Assembly: GCA_964481825.1 (NCBI GenBank) | Contig: CAYZUE010000026.1 | Span: 1 to 16,507 of the forward strand | Direction: 5' to 3' | Origin: CAYZUE01 sp964481825 | GTDB lineage: Archaea > Hydrothermarchaeota > Hydrothermarchaeia > Hydrothermarchaeales > JALUUU01 | Length of the DNA: 16,507 nucleotides | In this document: positions 1 through 7,353 of the stretch, piece after piece | Numbering within the stretch: position 1 is the stretch's first letter | Layout: every line of letters begins with the position of its first letter | Translations under genes and position numbers: made by a program | Notes under the pieces: model-generated | Database searches by the model: none | What the model was told of the DNA's origin: nothing | Seen by the model: the letters and a program-made list of their open reading frames with translations, nothing else

Positions 1-131
1 GAAAAGGGAGATGATGGAGGGGTAAAAATTACGATTTCTTGTTAATAGGGCATGAGCATCTTTTCGTCTTCAGAAAGCCTGAGGAAAAGGAGAGGACAAC
101 TAAATTCAAAAACAGCATGTATTGGGAATAA
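1..131 (+). pseudogene. C-terminal fragment of a probable DNA methyltransferase, with apparent frameshift
   Basis: The gene enters from the left edge. From 27 to the TAA at 129-131 the frame reads NYDFLLIGHEHLFVFRKPEE and on to ...KNSMYWE. A (D)FLLIGHE-x-LFVFRKP ending is typical of the C-terminus of N4/N6 amino-methylating DNA methyltransferases. This frame is closed by a TGA at 12-14. Frame 1, however, reads EKGDDGGVK up to the same point, and adding one base in the A-run at 24-28 would join the two as ...GGVKNYDFLL. What is seen is therefore a coding tail with a one-base shift in a homopolymer. Either the gene is broken or the run is a sequencing error. The catalytic part lies outside the window, so the family call rests only on the tail. 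Confidence 0.55.
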
Positions 132-185
132 ATTTGGTAATAGTCCAATGAAACAAGTATTTTTATTGAAGAAAGGTGATGTAAA

Positions 186-368
186 ATGATGAAAAACACT
201 CTAAATCTTCCATTCCCTATACCTAAAAAATTTTTAATTTTAATTCCTGCGATACTTTTTTTATTCTTCGGTGGCCAGGGCTATTTTCAATTAATTCTTA
301 TAATTATATTAATTATTGGATGGATACTAATTATTAAATATAGACTTTGGGATAGGTGCGACGTTTAA
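186..368 (+). CDS. Small two-helix membrane protein, unknown function
   Basis: This 60-residue protein is not recognised. It has a short polar N-terminus with two prolines, a hydrophobic helix at about residues 14-31, a GGQG turn, a second very Ile/Leu-rich helix at about 34-51, and a short charged tail (KYRLWDRCDV). That predicts a membrane hairpin with both ends on the same side. The start is supported by AAAGGTGATG at 171-180, a strong archaeal Shine-Dalgarno match about 6 bases before ATG 186. A second in-frame ATG follows directly at 189. It sits between the methyltransferase tail and an unknown gene, with no operon link that points to a function. The good ribosome binding site makes it more likely real than chance. 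Confidence 0.6.
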   Translation: MMKNTLNLPFPIPKKFLILIPAILFLFFGGQGYFQLILIIILIIGWILIIKYRLWDRCDV

Positions 369-412
369 AACTAATATTTAAAAGTCTAAATTATTGTTAA
401 TGAGGTAATAAA

Positions 413-967
413 GTGATAGCGGTTGTAGTGTTTGTCTATATTAACGAGATTTCAGAAGAGGAATATGTTGAAACATTAACTATTCCATTAGAAGATTTAT
501 CAGATATCAGTGAAATAAAATTAATGACCAGACATATAAGGAATTCAAAGGGATTTGCAGTAGTTTCAAATCTGGTGTCAAATGTTTTAACTAACCCATC
601 AGCCTGTTTCAATCAAGATTTAAAATCGTATGTTAAAGATATTATAGTTTTAGAAAATAATAAGATAATTGAACGGCATTATAAGAACAAAAATAATTCT
701 GCATGGCTAAAATTTAAAAAACCCGGTTTTAAAAACATTGAAGTTCTTCGATCAGAAGCTTATGATAAAGAAGTAAAAGAAGGAAAAATTAGGGTGTGGT
801 ATGATAGAAAAAATCAGGTTATTACTAATATCAAGGATGAAATCCAGGCCAATATCCATTTAGATGGGACACCTCATAATTCAGGAAAAAAAGGTATTGT
901 CGTTAAAGGAAAAGCTACCAGAGCAAAGGTTAAGGATATCCTTCCAACTCACTATTTGTTACAATAA
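413..967 (+). CDS. Hypothetical protein, GTG start
   Basis: This 184-residue protein matches no family I know. The start is GTG at 413, preceded at six bases by TGAGGT (401-406), a good ribosome binding site. The next in-frame Met is residue 38, so the GTG start is preferred. The protein looks soluble: a short beta-like start (IAVVVFVYI, too short for a membrane helix), an acidic stretch at 14-34, a middle with a single Cys65, and a C-terminal third rich in Lys and Arg with beta-strand-like alternation (for example KIRVWYD and KGIVVKGKATRAKVK). The basic C-terminus might bind a polyanion, but that is speculation. It precedes the glycan operon by about 100 bp with a T-run (993-998) between, so it is probably transcribed separately. 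Confidence 0.7.
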   Translation: MIAVVVFVYINEISEEEYVETLTIPLEDLSDISEIKLMTRHIRNSKGFAVVSNLVSNVLTNPSACFNQDLKSYVKDIIVLENNKIIERHYKNKNNSAWLKFKKPGFKNIEVLRSEAYDKEVKEGKIRVWYDRKNQVITNIKDEIQANIHLDGTPHNSGKKGIVVKGKATRAKVKDILPTHYLLQ

Positions 968-1064
968 CTTAAAATGTTCAAATTTAATGTATTTTTTCCA
1001 TTTATCAAATATTTTTCAAATGAATAAAGTATTTAAGAGCACGGGATAGCGAGGGATAACTGTC
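968..1064 (+). promoter_or_regulatory. Intergenic region with T-run terminator and possible promoter for the glycan operon
   Basis: This AT-rich 97-bp gap holds a T-rich stretch (about 989-998, ATTTTTTCC) that could terminate the upstream gene in the archaeal manner. TATA-like patches lie at about 1003-1012 (TATCAAATAT) and 1029-1036 (GTATTTAA). The first would place a start site near 1033 and leave a short leader containing the GAGGG (1051-1055) ribosome binding site of the next gene. The assignment is by eye and uncertain. Confidence 0.3.
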
Positions 1065-2039
1065 ATGGTGGAATATATATTATTTTCTTCATTTATCATT
1101 AGCTTTATCGTTACATTCATGGTTATACCCCGCTGGATAAATGTTGCTTATAGAATAAAACTCACCGGAAAAGATATGAATAATCTTAAAACCCCTGAAA
1201 TACCTGAGATGGGGGGCTTGACGGTAGTATCAGGTTTTATTGCAGGAGTCCTTGTTTACATTGCAATTACAACATTCTATTTAAACCAGAATCCAGAGTT
1301 AATTTTTATCCTCGCAGCTATTGCTACATGTCTCACTATCATGATCATCGGTATGTTGGACGATATTCTCGGCTGGAAAATAGGACTTAAAAAGTGGCAG
1401 AAGCCTCTATTAACAGCAGTGGCAGCGTTACCAATGATGGCAGTCAACGCGGGAGAGCATGAGATGGTATTACCCATTATTGGGTTAGTTGACTTTGGCA
1501 TCATATACCCCCTCTTAATTATCCCATTTGCTATTATGGGGGCGGCTAACGGCTATAACATGTTAGCAGGGTTAGCTGGTATCGAGGCAGGATTAGGCGT
1601 TATAATACTGTCAACGCTTGGTTTTGTTGCATGGGCAACAGGGAATGGATGGGTAGCTATCATTGCTTTATGTATGATCGCTTCGTTATTGGCATTCTTA
1701 CGATATAATTGGCATCCAGCTAAGATTTTCCCAGGAGACAGTCTAACCTACACTGTTGGAGCTCTTATAGCAGTTATTGCAATTTTAGGTAATATGGAGA
1801 GAATAGCATTAATACTCTTTCTACTGTATTTTCTCGAATTTGCGATTAAAGCTAGAACAAGATTCAAAGGAGAATGCTATGGTATCCCGGATAAACAAGG
1901 ATATCTTACATCCCCTAAGAAGGTTGAGTCTCTAACACACATAATAATGAAGATTAAACTTAGGGAGACTCAGATCGTACTTTTATTCTTTGCCTTTCAG
2001 TTTATTATATCAGCCACAGCTCTATTAATAGTGTTCTAA
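1065..2039 (+). CDS. aglH: UDP-sugar:polyprenyl-phosphate sugar-1-phosphate transferase (AglH/ALG7-like)
   Basis: This is a multi-pass membrane enzyme of the PNPT family (MraY/WecA/ALG7). It transfers a sugar-1-phosphate, usually GlcNAc-1-P, from a UDP-sugar to polyprenyl (dolichyl) phosphate and so starts a lipid-linked oligosaccharide. It has 324 residues, normal for archaeal members, with about 10 hydrophobic segments. Family motifs are in order: PEIPEMGGL (44-52), the catalytic GMLDDILGWK (D99, D100), NGYNMLAGLAGIEAGLG (162-178) and the Mg/phosphate loop FPGDSLTYTVGA (222-233). The start ATG has GAGGG at 1051-1055, about 9 bases upstream; GTG 1068 is an alternative. It is eight bases ahead of the Alg14-like gene, as expected for enzymes of the first two steps. 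The sugar could be GlcNAc or another HexNAc; sequence alone does not decide this. Confidence 0.88.
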   Translation: MVEYILFSSFIISFIVTFMVIPRWINVAYRIKLTGKDMNNLKTPEIPEMGGLTVVSGFIAGVLVYIAITTFYLNQNPELIFILAAIATCLTIMIIGMLDDILGWKIGLKKWQKPLLTAVAALPMMAVNAGEHEMVLPIIGLVDFGIIYPLLIIPFAIMGAANGYNMLAGLAGIEAGLGVIILSTLGFVAWATGNGWVAIIALCMIASLLAFLRYNWHPAKIFPGDSLTYTVGALIAVIAILGNMERIALILFLLYFLEFAIKARTRFKGECYGIPDKQGYLTSPKKVESLTHIIMKIKLRETQIVLLFFAFQFIISATALLIVF

Positions 2040-2047
2040 AAAGGGAT

Positions 2048-2503
2048 ATGATGAAGAAACAAAAAATATGTCTCGCATGCTCTGCTGGGGGCCATTTAAC
2101 AGAATTAATGCAGCTAAGGGAGGCTTTTGAAGGTCATCATCACTTTATAGCGACATTTCGGAGGGAAGATACCGAAAAAATCCAAGACCGTGTTTATTTT
2201 CTGATTGACCCTAAGAGAAATCCTTTAAAGGTCCTTGTAAATATTATTCAATCGCTCTGGGTTGTATACAAGGAGATGCCAACGGTTGTTATCACTACAG
2301 GGGCCGGAGTTGCAGTACCCATCTGCATCCTTTCAAAACTAATAGGCGCTAAGATAATTTATATTGAAAGCTTTGCTCGGATTTATAACAAATCTTTAGC
2401 AGGGATTATCTTGTATCCTATAGCAGATCTATTCTTTGTTCAGTGGAAGCAATTATTAAATAAATATGGTGATAAAGCGAAGTATGGGGGGAAGGTAATA
2501 TGA
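2048..2503 (+). CDS. Alg14-like glycosyltransferase acceptor/membrane subunit
   Basis: The 151-residue protein belongs to the Alg14 (PssD/CpsF-type) family, the acceptor-binding half of a split GT28-like enzyme that adds the second sugar to polyprenyl-PP-sugar on the cytoplasmic membrane face. Motifs are CLACSAGGHLTEL (8-20), the central TTGAGVAVPICILSKLIGAK (83-102) and YIESFARI (105-112). Unlike eukaryotic Alg14 there is no N-terminal membrane anchor; a hydrophobic stretch at 119-132 may contact the membrane. The start is ambiguous: ATG 2048 lies almost on the AGGGA (2042-2046), while ATG 2051 has a more usable four-base spacing. The 3' end overlaps the next gene as ATGA, so the two halves should be made in equal amounts. 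Bacterial capsule pairs of the same type use glucuronosyl or galactosyl donors, so the sugar is open. Confidence 0.85.
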   Translation: MMKKQKICLACSAGGHLTELMQLREAFEGHHHFIATFRREDTEKIQDRVYFLIDPKRNPLKVLVNIIQSLWVVYKEMPTVVITTGAGVAVPICILSKLIGAKIIYIESFARIYNKSLAGIILYPIADLFFVQWKQLLNKYGDKAKYGGKVI

Positions 2504-2973
2504 TCTTCGTTACAGTAGGCACTCACAATCAAAGTTTTGATAGGCTAGTTAAAAAGGTGGATGAGATAGCTGAAAACTTAGAGGAGGATGTGATAATACA
2601 ACGAGGACACACAGTTTACAAACCAAAACGTGCAAATTTTTTTGACTTTGCTTCAAGAGATAAAATGAGACAAATGATGAAAAATGCAAGAGTTATCCTA
2701 TCTCATGGTGGGGCTGGGAGCATTATTTTTGCTCTAAAGGCAAAAAAACCACTCATTGTTGTTCCTAGACTTTTTTCTTTTGGAGAGCATGTTAATGACC
2801 ATCAATTAGAATTAGTTCAAGCTCTTGAAGAAGATAAAAGAGTTAGAGCAGTTTATGATATCGATGACCTTGATAATGCTTTAAATTCAGTAAAATCCCT
2901 TATAATTAATAATAGTAAAAAACCAATAATGATCAAATTAATTAGTAACTATCTAAGGGGACTTGATAAATGA
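2500..2973 (+). CDS. Alg13-like glycosyltransferase catalytic subunit
   Basis: The 157-residue protein is an Alg13 (GT28 C-terminal domain) homologue, the UDP-sugar-binding half that pairs with the Alg14-like protein encoded just upstream. Visible motifs are the N-terminal MIFVTVGTHNQSFDRLV, the SHGGAGS nucleotide-sugar-binding loop (68-74), and PLIVVPR (84-90) followed by the EHVNDHQ motif (96-102), which in this family contacts the donor. Length fits a single-domain Alg13. It begins with an ATGA overlap with alg14 and ends with an ATGA overlap with the radical SAM gene, so translation is probably coupled through all three. In yeast the pair makes dolichyl-PP-GlcNAc2; here a UDP-sugar donor is expected, but its identity is inference. 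Confidence 0.87.
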   Translation: MIFVTVGTHNQSFDRLVKKVDEIAENLEEDVIIQRGHTVYKPKRANFFDFASRDKMRQMMKNARVILSHGGAGSIIFALKAKKPLIVVPRLFSFGEHVNDHQLELVQALEEDKRVRAVYDIDDLDNALNSVKSLIINNSKKPIMIKLISNYLRGLDK

Positions 2974-4412
2974 GGATATTAGCATTAAACCCTCCTTTTA
3001 AGAAAAAATATTCTAGGCAATCTCGTTCGCCATGTGTTACAAAAGGTGGGACATTCTATTTTCCATATTTTTTAGCCTATATGGTCGGCTTAATTGAAAA
3101 AAATGGATTTAATGTTAAATTATTAGATTCTGTTGCCAAAGAATGGGATCAAGAGCAAACTCTTAAATTTGCTAAAGAATTCAATCCCGATTTAATTGTT
3201 GTCGATACAAGTACCCCAAGCATCTACAATGATGTAGAAGTTGCTACAATCCTTAAAAAGTCTCTATCCCAATCCCATGTTACCCTTGTAGGTACACATC
3301 CAACAGCTTTGCCTAAGGAGACCATGGCTTTATCAGATCAGATTAATTCCATTTGTATCGGTGAATATGACTACACAATCTTAGAACTCGCACAGAGTAT
3401 TGAGGCAGAATCAGATCTTAAAAATGTAAGGGGCCTTACTTATAGACACAATAAAAAAATTCACACTAATGGGCCAAGAGAGCTGATAAAAAATTTAGAT
3501 GACCTCCCTTTTGTATCATCGGTATATAAAAAACATTTAAATATTAAAGATTATTTCTATGCTTCTCTTTGTCATCCACAAATCACAATTCTAACTGCTC
3601 GTGGTTGCCCTTACAATTGTTCTTTTTGTAATTCACCTTACAAAAAATCGTATAGAGCAAGGAGTACTGATAATGTTCTTGATGAGTTTGAATTTATTCA
3701 AAGAGAACTTCCCTATGTCAAGGAGGTTATGATAGAGGACGAAACATTCCCTGCGGATAAAAAACGGACGCTTGACTTATGTTCTGGTTTAATGGACCGT
3801 AAAATTAAGGTTAAATGGTCTTGTAATGCTCGAGTCAATACGGATTATAAAACTCTAAAAGCCATGAAAGATGCAGGATGCAGACTTCTTTGTGTAGGAT
3901 TTGAAACTCCTACTCAACCATCTTTAGATACTATTGGCAAAAGAACTACTAAAGCATTGCAGTTGAGTTTTATGAAGAATGCTAATCAGCTAAGGATGCT
4001 CGTGAATGGATGCTTTATGCTTGGGCTGCCAGGTGACAATGAGAATAGTATAGCTAAAACTATTACTTTTGCTAAGCAATTAAATCCAGATACAGCCCAG
4101 TTTTATCCACTAATGGTTTATCCTGGGACTGGATCTTATAGTTGGGCAAAAGAGAAAGGCTACCTCAAAACTGAAGACTTTTCCAAATGGTTAGATCTTG
4201 ATGGAAGACATGCTACAACTATCAATTATCCTGACCTCAGTAATGAGAAACTTGGCGAATTATGTGATTCAGCTAGAATGAAATTTTATCTAAGGTCTGA
4301 TTATTTGACTTATAAAATACGCCAGAGTCTCACAAGTCCTTCAGAAGCCCTAAGAACCCTAAAAGCCGCGAAAACCTTTTTCCGCTACCTAGCGAATAAT
4401 ATATTTTCATGA
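2970..4412 (+). CDS. B12-binding-domain radical SAM enzyme (paralogue 1)
   Basis: The 480-residue protein has an N-terminal cobalamin-binding-like Rossmann domain (about 1-170; MRILALNPPF, then VVDTSTPSIYNDVEV at 77-91 and GTHPTALPKET at 108-118). A radical SAM barrel follows (about 200-400) with the cluster motif RGCPYNCSFC (Cys213, Cys217, Cys220), a strand reading VMIEDETF, WSCNAR (284-289) and GFETPTQPSLD (310-320). The classical DxHxxG cobalamin ligand motif is not seen, as in many members of this superfamily, so B12 binding is likely but not shown. No membrane helix is evident. It overlaps the Alg13-like and GT2 genes by ATGA at either end, so it is firmly part of the glycan operon. Candidate roles are C-methylation or another radical step on a sugar or the isoprenoid carrier; the substrate is unknown. 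It is clearly paralogous to the gene at 10684. Confidence 0.87.
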   Translation: MRILALNPPFKKKYSRQSRSPCVTKGGTFYFPYFLAYMVGLIEKNGFNVKLLDSVAKEWDQEQTLKFAKEFNPDLIVVDTSTPSIYNDVEVATILKKSLSQSHVTLVGTHPTALPKETMALSDQINSICIGEYDYTILELAQSIEAESDLKNVRGLTYRHNKKIHTNGPRELIKNLDDLPFVSSVYKKHLNIKDYFYASLCHPQITILTARGCPYNCSFCNSPYKKSYRARSTDNVLDEFEFIQRELPYVKEVMIEDETFPADKKRTLDLCSGLMDRKIKVKWSCNARVNTDYKTLKAMKDAGCRLLCVGFETPTQPSLDTIGKRTTKALQLSFMKNANQLRMLVNGCFMLGLPGDNENSIAKTITFAKQLNPDTAQFYPLMVYPGTGSYSWAKEKGYLKTEDFSKWLDLDGRHATTINYPDLSNEKLGELCDSARMKFYLRSDYLTYKIRQSLTSPSEALRTLKAAKTFFRYLANNIFS

Positions 4413-5356
4413 AGGCAAGTATAGTAATCCCAGTTTACAATGCAGAAAACACGATTGAGGCGACTCTAAAAGCATTGAAATTACAGACAGAGAAGGATTT
4501 CGAGATAATTGTAGTTGATGATGGTTCAATAGATAAAACTAAAGAAATTGTTTCAAAACATCCTGTGAGACTTATTTTTCAAGAGCATCTAGGCCCCGCA
4601 GCAGCACGAAATCTTGGAGTAGAAAATGCTAAGGGAGATATTATTGTTTTCATAGATTCAGACTGTATTCCAACAAATAACTGGCTTGTCGAGATGCTTC
4701 ACCCATTTAAGGAACCAGGTATAATCGGCGTCCAGGGGAAGTATATGACAAAACAAACTGGATTGATATCCCGATTTGTTCAGCTAGAGATAGATAACCG
4801 ATATAAGAGGATGGCTAAGTGGAAATACATTGATTTTATAGGTAGTTACTCAGCAGCTTACCGGAAGAGTGCCTTATTATCTGTTCACGGATTTGATGAA
4901 GAATTTCCCATAGCTTCAGGTGAAGACTCAGACTTGTCGTATAGACTTTCAAAAAAAGGGCTTAAGATGTTGTTTAATGATAAAGCGATAGTCTACCATC
5001 TTCATCCTAATCATTTATCCGATTACCTAAAAAAGAAATTTAATAGAGCATACTGGAGAGTTTATCTCTATAAAAAACATAAAAGAAAAGCAGTTAAGGA
5101 TACTTATACACCCCAATTATTGAAAGTGCAGATTGGAATCTTCTATGTTTTTATTCTAATCCTTGCTTTTGATCTTTACAATGGAAGTTTCATAAATTCA
5201 ATTATTCTATTTCTCCTACTTTTTGTAACTACTTTGCCAGAATCAATTAGAAATTTTATGAAGGATATCTGGGTAGGTCTTGCATCTCCGGCAATAATTT
5301 TACTAAGAACTATCATATTTGGTGCTGGATTAATCGTAGGATTTTTCAAACATTAA
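4409..5356 (+). CDS. Family 2 glycosyltransferase with C-terminal membrane segments
   Basis: The 315-residue protein has a GT-A fold at about 1-230: SIVIPVYNAENTIEATL (4-20), the nucleotide-binding VVDDGS (35-40), a LGPAAARNLG loop (61-70), the metal-binding DSD (83-85) and the catalytic-base region SGEDSDLSYRLSKKG (170-184). The C-terminal part has two or three hydrophobic segments (about 241-256, 262-276, 291-312) that would anchor it in the cytoplasmic membrane, as in WcaA-like chain-extending transferases. It is an inverting enzyme that adds a sugar to a lipid-linked chain; donor and acceptor cannot be read from sequence. It begins with an ATGA overlap with the radical SAM gene and is the last gene of the operon, followed by T-runs. 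Confidence 0.86.
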   Translation: MKASIVIPVYNAENTIEATLKALKLQTEKDFEIIVVDDGSIDKTKEIVSKHPVRLIFQEHLGPAAARNLGVENAKGDIIVFIDSDCIPTNNWLVEMLHPFKEPGIIGVQGKYMTKQTGLISRFVQLEIDNRYKRMAKWKYIDFIGSYSAAYRKSALLSVHGFDEEFPIASGEDSDLSYRLSKKGLKMLFNDKAIVYHLHPNHLSDYLKKKFNRAYWRVYLYKKHKRKAVKDTYTPQLLKVQIGIFYVFILILAFDLYNGSFINSIILFLLLFVTTLPESIRNFMKDIWVGLASPAIILLRTIIFGAGLIVGFFKH

Positions 5357-5402
5357 GGATCTTTCTTAATAACACAATTTTATTTCAAAATTTATTTTCA
5401 AC

Positions 5403-5430
5403 TTTATTTTTTAATAACCTATTTTTTTCC
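5403..5430 (+). terminator. T-run archaeal-type transcription terminator
   Basis: About 45 bases after the GT2 stop are two T-runs in a strongly T-rich context: six Ts at 5407-5412 and seven at 5422-5428. There is no clear GC hairpin. This is what archaeal termination usually looks like, and it marks a probable end of the 1065-5356 operon. Confidence 0.45.
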
Positions 5431-5538
5431 AAAATCTAAAACAATTACAATCATCTATTCAAATAATTCTCCAAATTTCGTATTAATTCAATCTAAATCA
5501 GCTTTGACGGCGAAAACAATACAACAAAAAGGGAAATA

Positions 5539-5547
5539 TTAAATATA
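5539..5547 (+). promoter_or_regulatory. TATA box of the CDP-sugar operon, probably leaderless transcript
   Basis: TTAAATATA lies at 5539-5547, preceded by a purine-rich AAAGGGAAATA (5527-5537) that resembles an archaeal BRE. The centre of the box is about 27 bases from 5570, so the predicted start site is at or just before the ATG at 5571. No Shine-Dalgarno sequence is seen before that ATG, which agrees with a leaderless mRNA. The rest of the 214-bp gap holds only AT-rich sequence and the T-runs described separately. Confidence 0.55.
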
Positions 5548-5570
5548 AACAACTTTTTTTATAAAATGAT

Positions 5571-6266
5571 ATGAAAGTAGCTATTCTCTGTGGTGGTAAG
5601 GGTACCAGATTTCAAGGTGGAGAGGGTATTCCTAAGCCAATGGCTAGGATTGGAGGGCTGCCAATTCTTGAACATATTATGAATATTTATTCTTACCACG
5701 GTTATGATGATTTTATTCTTCTTTTAGGTTATAAAGAGCGTGTTATAACAGACTACTTTTCAGAAGTTCATCCAGATTGGAATATCAATTTTAAATTTAC
5801 TGGTTTAGACTCTAACACTGCTGAGCGTGTTTTTAAAGCTAAGGAGTTGCTTAATGAAAGGTTTTTTTTAACATATGGGGATGGTCTCGCAGACATAAAC
5901 CTTGAAAAAGAGATTGAATTTCATGAAAAACATAAGGGTATCGGCACCATTACTGTAACCCCCATGCCTTCTCAATATGGGATTGTTGTATCTAGTGGAA
6001 AAGGTAGAATCCAGGACTTTCAAGAGAAGCCAATATTAAAGGATCGATGGATCAATGGTGGATTCTTTATTTTCGAACCTGATTTTTTTGATTATGCAAG
6101 AGAAAAGGATTTAGAGCGTGATGTACTTCCAAAAATGGCGAAAAAAGACGTTTTATATGCGTTTAAACATACAGGTTTTTGGAAGTGTATGGATCAGCAT
6201 AAGGATTATATTGAATTAAATAATCTCTGGAAAAAAAATAAGGCAGATTGGGCCATGTGGAAATAA
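5571..6266 (+). CDS. rfbF: Sugar-1-phosphate cytidylyltransferase (RfbF-like)
   Basis: This is a nucleotidyltransferase of the glucose-1-phosphate cytidylyltransferase group, which makes CDP-glucose from CTP and glucose-1-phosphate. Motifs are the N-terminal signature CGGKGTRF...PKPMARIGG (7-29), IMNIYSYHGYDDFIL (36-50), the metal/substrate YGDGLADIN (102-110), FQEKP (150-154), INGGFFIFEP (161-170) and the RfbF-typical GFWKCMD (202-208). At 231 residues it is somewhat shorter than the usual ~257, and spacing around residues 60-90 is compressed. The gene is first in its operon with a TATA box but no ribosome binding site. The downstream RfbG-like dehydratase supports CDP-glucose as the product, but another NDP-hexose is possible. 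Confidence 0.8.
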   Translation: MKVAILCGGKGTRFQGGEGIPKPMARIGGLPILEHIMNIYSYHGYDDFILLLGYKERVITDYFSEVHPDWNINFKFTGLDSNTAERVFKAKELLNERFFLTYGDGLADINLEKEIEFHEKHKGIGTITVTPMPSQYGIVVSSGKGRIQDFQEKPILKDRWINGGFFIFEPDFFDYAREKDLERDVLPKMAKKDVLYAFKHTGFWKCMDQHKDYIELNNLWKKNKADWAMWK

Positions 6267-6377
6267 AACTCAATAAATAACCTATAAAACTATTAAGATC
6301 CTCTTTTATTACATCTATTTCAATCTTTAAGATTAATATCCATAGTTTTATCTTCAGTGTTATAAATAGGATATAAT
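6267..6377 (+). other. Short AT-rich intergenic gap within the CDP-sugar cluster
   Basis: The 111-bp gap is T-rich and could contain a weak terminator or internal promoter. A TATA-like TTATAAATA at 6360-6368 is too close to ATG 6378 to serve it. TAGTTTTATC around 6344-6352 would give a start site almost at the ATG. AGGA at 6368-6371 is a modest ribosome binding site with six-base spacing. Nothing else is seen. Confidence 0.3.
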
Positions 6378-7349
6378 ATGAACTGGAAAGATGTTACTGT
6401 TCTAGTTACAGGAATTAATGGATTTGTAGGGTTTAGAATAGCTGAATCTCTTGTAGATAAAGGCGCAGAAGTAGTAGCATTAATTCGAGATGATATCCCC
6501 GGATCACCTCTTGAATACTCTAAAATCAGAGAAAAACTAAAAGGAATTGTTACCGGCGATTTAAATAATTATGAAATACTGCAACGGGCATTTAATGAAT
6601 ACGAGATCACAATCTGCTTTCATATAGCAGCACAGGCTATCGTGGGAGTTGCCAATCGATCACCATTATCGACTTTCGAATCTAATATCAAGGGAACTTG
6701 GAATATATTAGAAGCCTCTAGAAACTCTAAATTAATGGATAAAATAGTAATTGCTTCAAGTGATAAGGCTTATGGAGAGCATAAACAACTTCCATATACA
6801 GAAGATTATTGCTTGAATCCTTTACATCCATATGATGCCTCTAAAGCCTGTGCAGACATACTTGCAAGAACCTATTATAATACTTACGATATGGATATTT
6901 CAGTTGCCAGATGTGCGAATATATATGGTGGGGGAGATTTAAATTTTTCTCGTATTATTCCTGACACTATCCAATCAGTATCAGAAGGAAAAAATCCTGT
7001 AATAAGGAGTGACGGCACTCCTGTGAGAGATTATCTGTATATTAAGGATGCAGTTGGTGCTTACCTTAAATTAGGGGAAACAAATAAGAAAGTCAAAGGT
7101 AAGGCCTTTAACTTCGGTTCAAATAATCCAATAAGCGTTATAGAACTTGTGAACAAAATTTTGAAAATATCTGGTGCAGATTTAAAACCAATTATTAAAG
7201 GTAAAGGTAAGACCAAAGGTGAAATAGATAGACAATACCTATCCAGTAATTACGCAAGGGAATTGTTAGGTTGGGCTCCGAGATATAATATTGACGAGGG
7301 TCTCAAAGAGACTTTTAAATGGTATAAATCATATTTTGCCTCACTGTGA
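6378..7349 (+). CDS. NAD-dependent sugar 4,6-dehydratase/epimerase (RfbG-like)
   Basis: This is an extended short-chain dehydrogenase of 323 residues. It has the NAD-binding glycine motif TGINGFVG (11-18), the FHIAAQAIV region (81-89), the active-site strand IASSDKAYGE (125-134) and the catalytic YDASK (Tyr152, Lys156). Features closest to CDP-glucose 4,6-dehydratase (RfbG) are SSDKAYG, ARCANIYGGGD (177-187) and RIIPD (192-196). RfbG converts CDP-glucose to CDP-4-keto-6-deoxyglucose, and the cytidylyltransferase just upstream fits. The protein is shorter than typical RfbG (~360), and VRDYLYIKD (216-224) resembles general epimerases where RfbG has a different sequence. A related UDP- or GDP-sugar epimerase/dehydratase is therefore possible. 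The next gene starts four bases after its stop. Confidence 0.75.
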   Translation: MNWKDVTVLVTGINGFVGFRIAESLVDKGAEVVALIRDDIPGSPLEYSKIREKLKGIVTGDLNNYEILQRAFNEYEITICFHIAAQAIVGVANRSPLSTFESNIKGTWNILEASRNSKLMDKIVIASSDKAYGEHKQLPYTEDYCLNPLHPYDASKACADILARTYYNTYDMDISVARCANIYGGGDLNFSRIIPDTIQSVSEGKNPVIRSDGTPVRDYLYIKDAVGAYLKLGETNKKVKGKAFNFGSNNPISVIELVNKILKISGADLKPIIKGKGKTKGEIDRQYLSSNYARELLGWAPRYNIDEGLKETFKWYKSYFASL

Positions 7350-7353
7350 TAAA

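Noticed and set aside
864..1049. 61-codon plus-strand frame
   Set aside because: It lies mostly inside the 413-967 gene in another frame, has no ribosome binding site and reads as low-complexity sequence.
6360..6368. TTATAAATA as promoter of the 4,6-dehydratase gene
   Set aside because: It is only about 10 bases before the ATG, so transcription would start inside the gene.
7291..7353. Longer start for the GT4 gene at 7291
   Set aside because: It overlaps the epimerase by 59 bases and adds 21 residues unlike a glycosyltransferase N-terminus; ATG 7354 gives the expected MRVLQVYHHF start.
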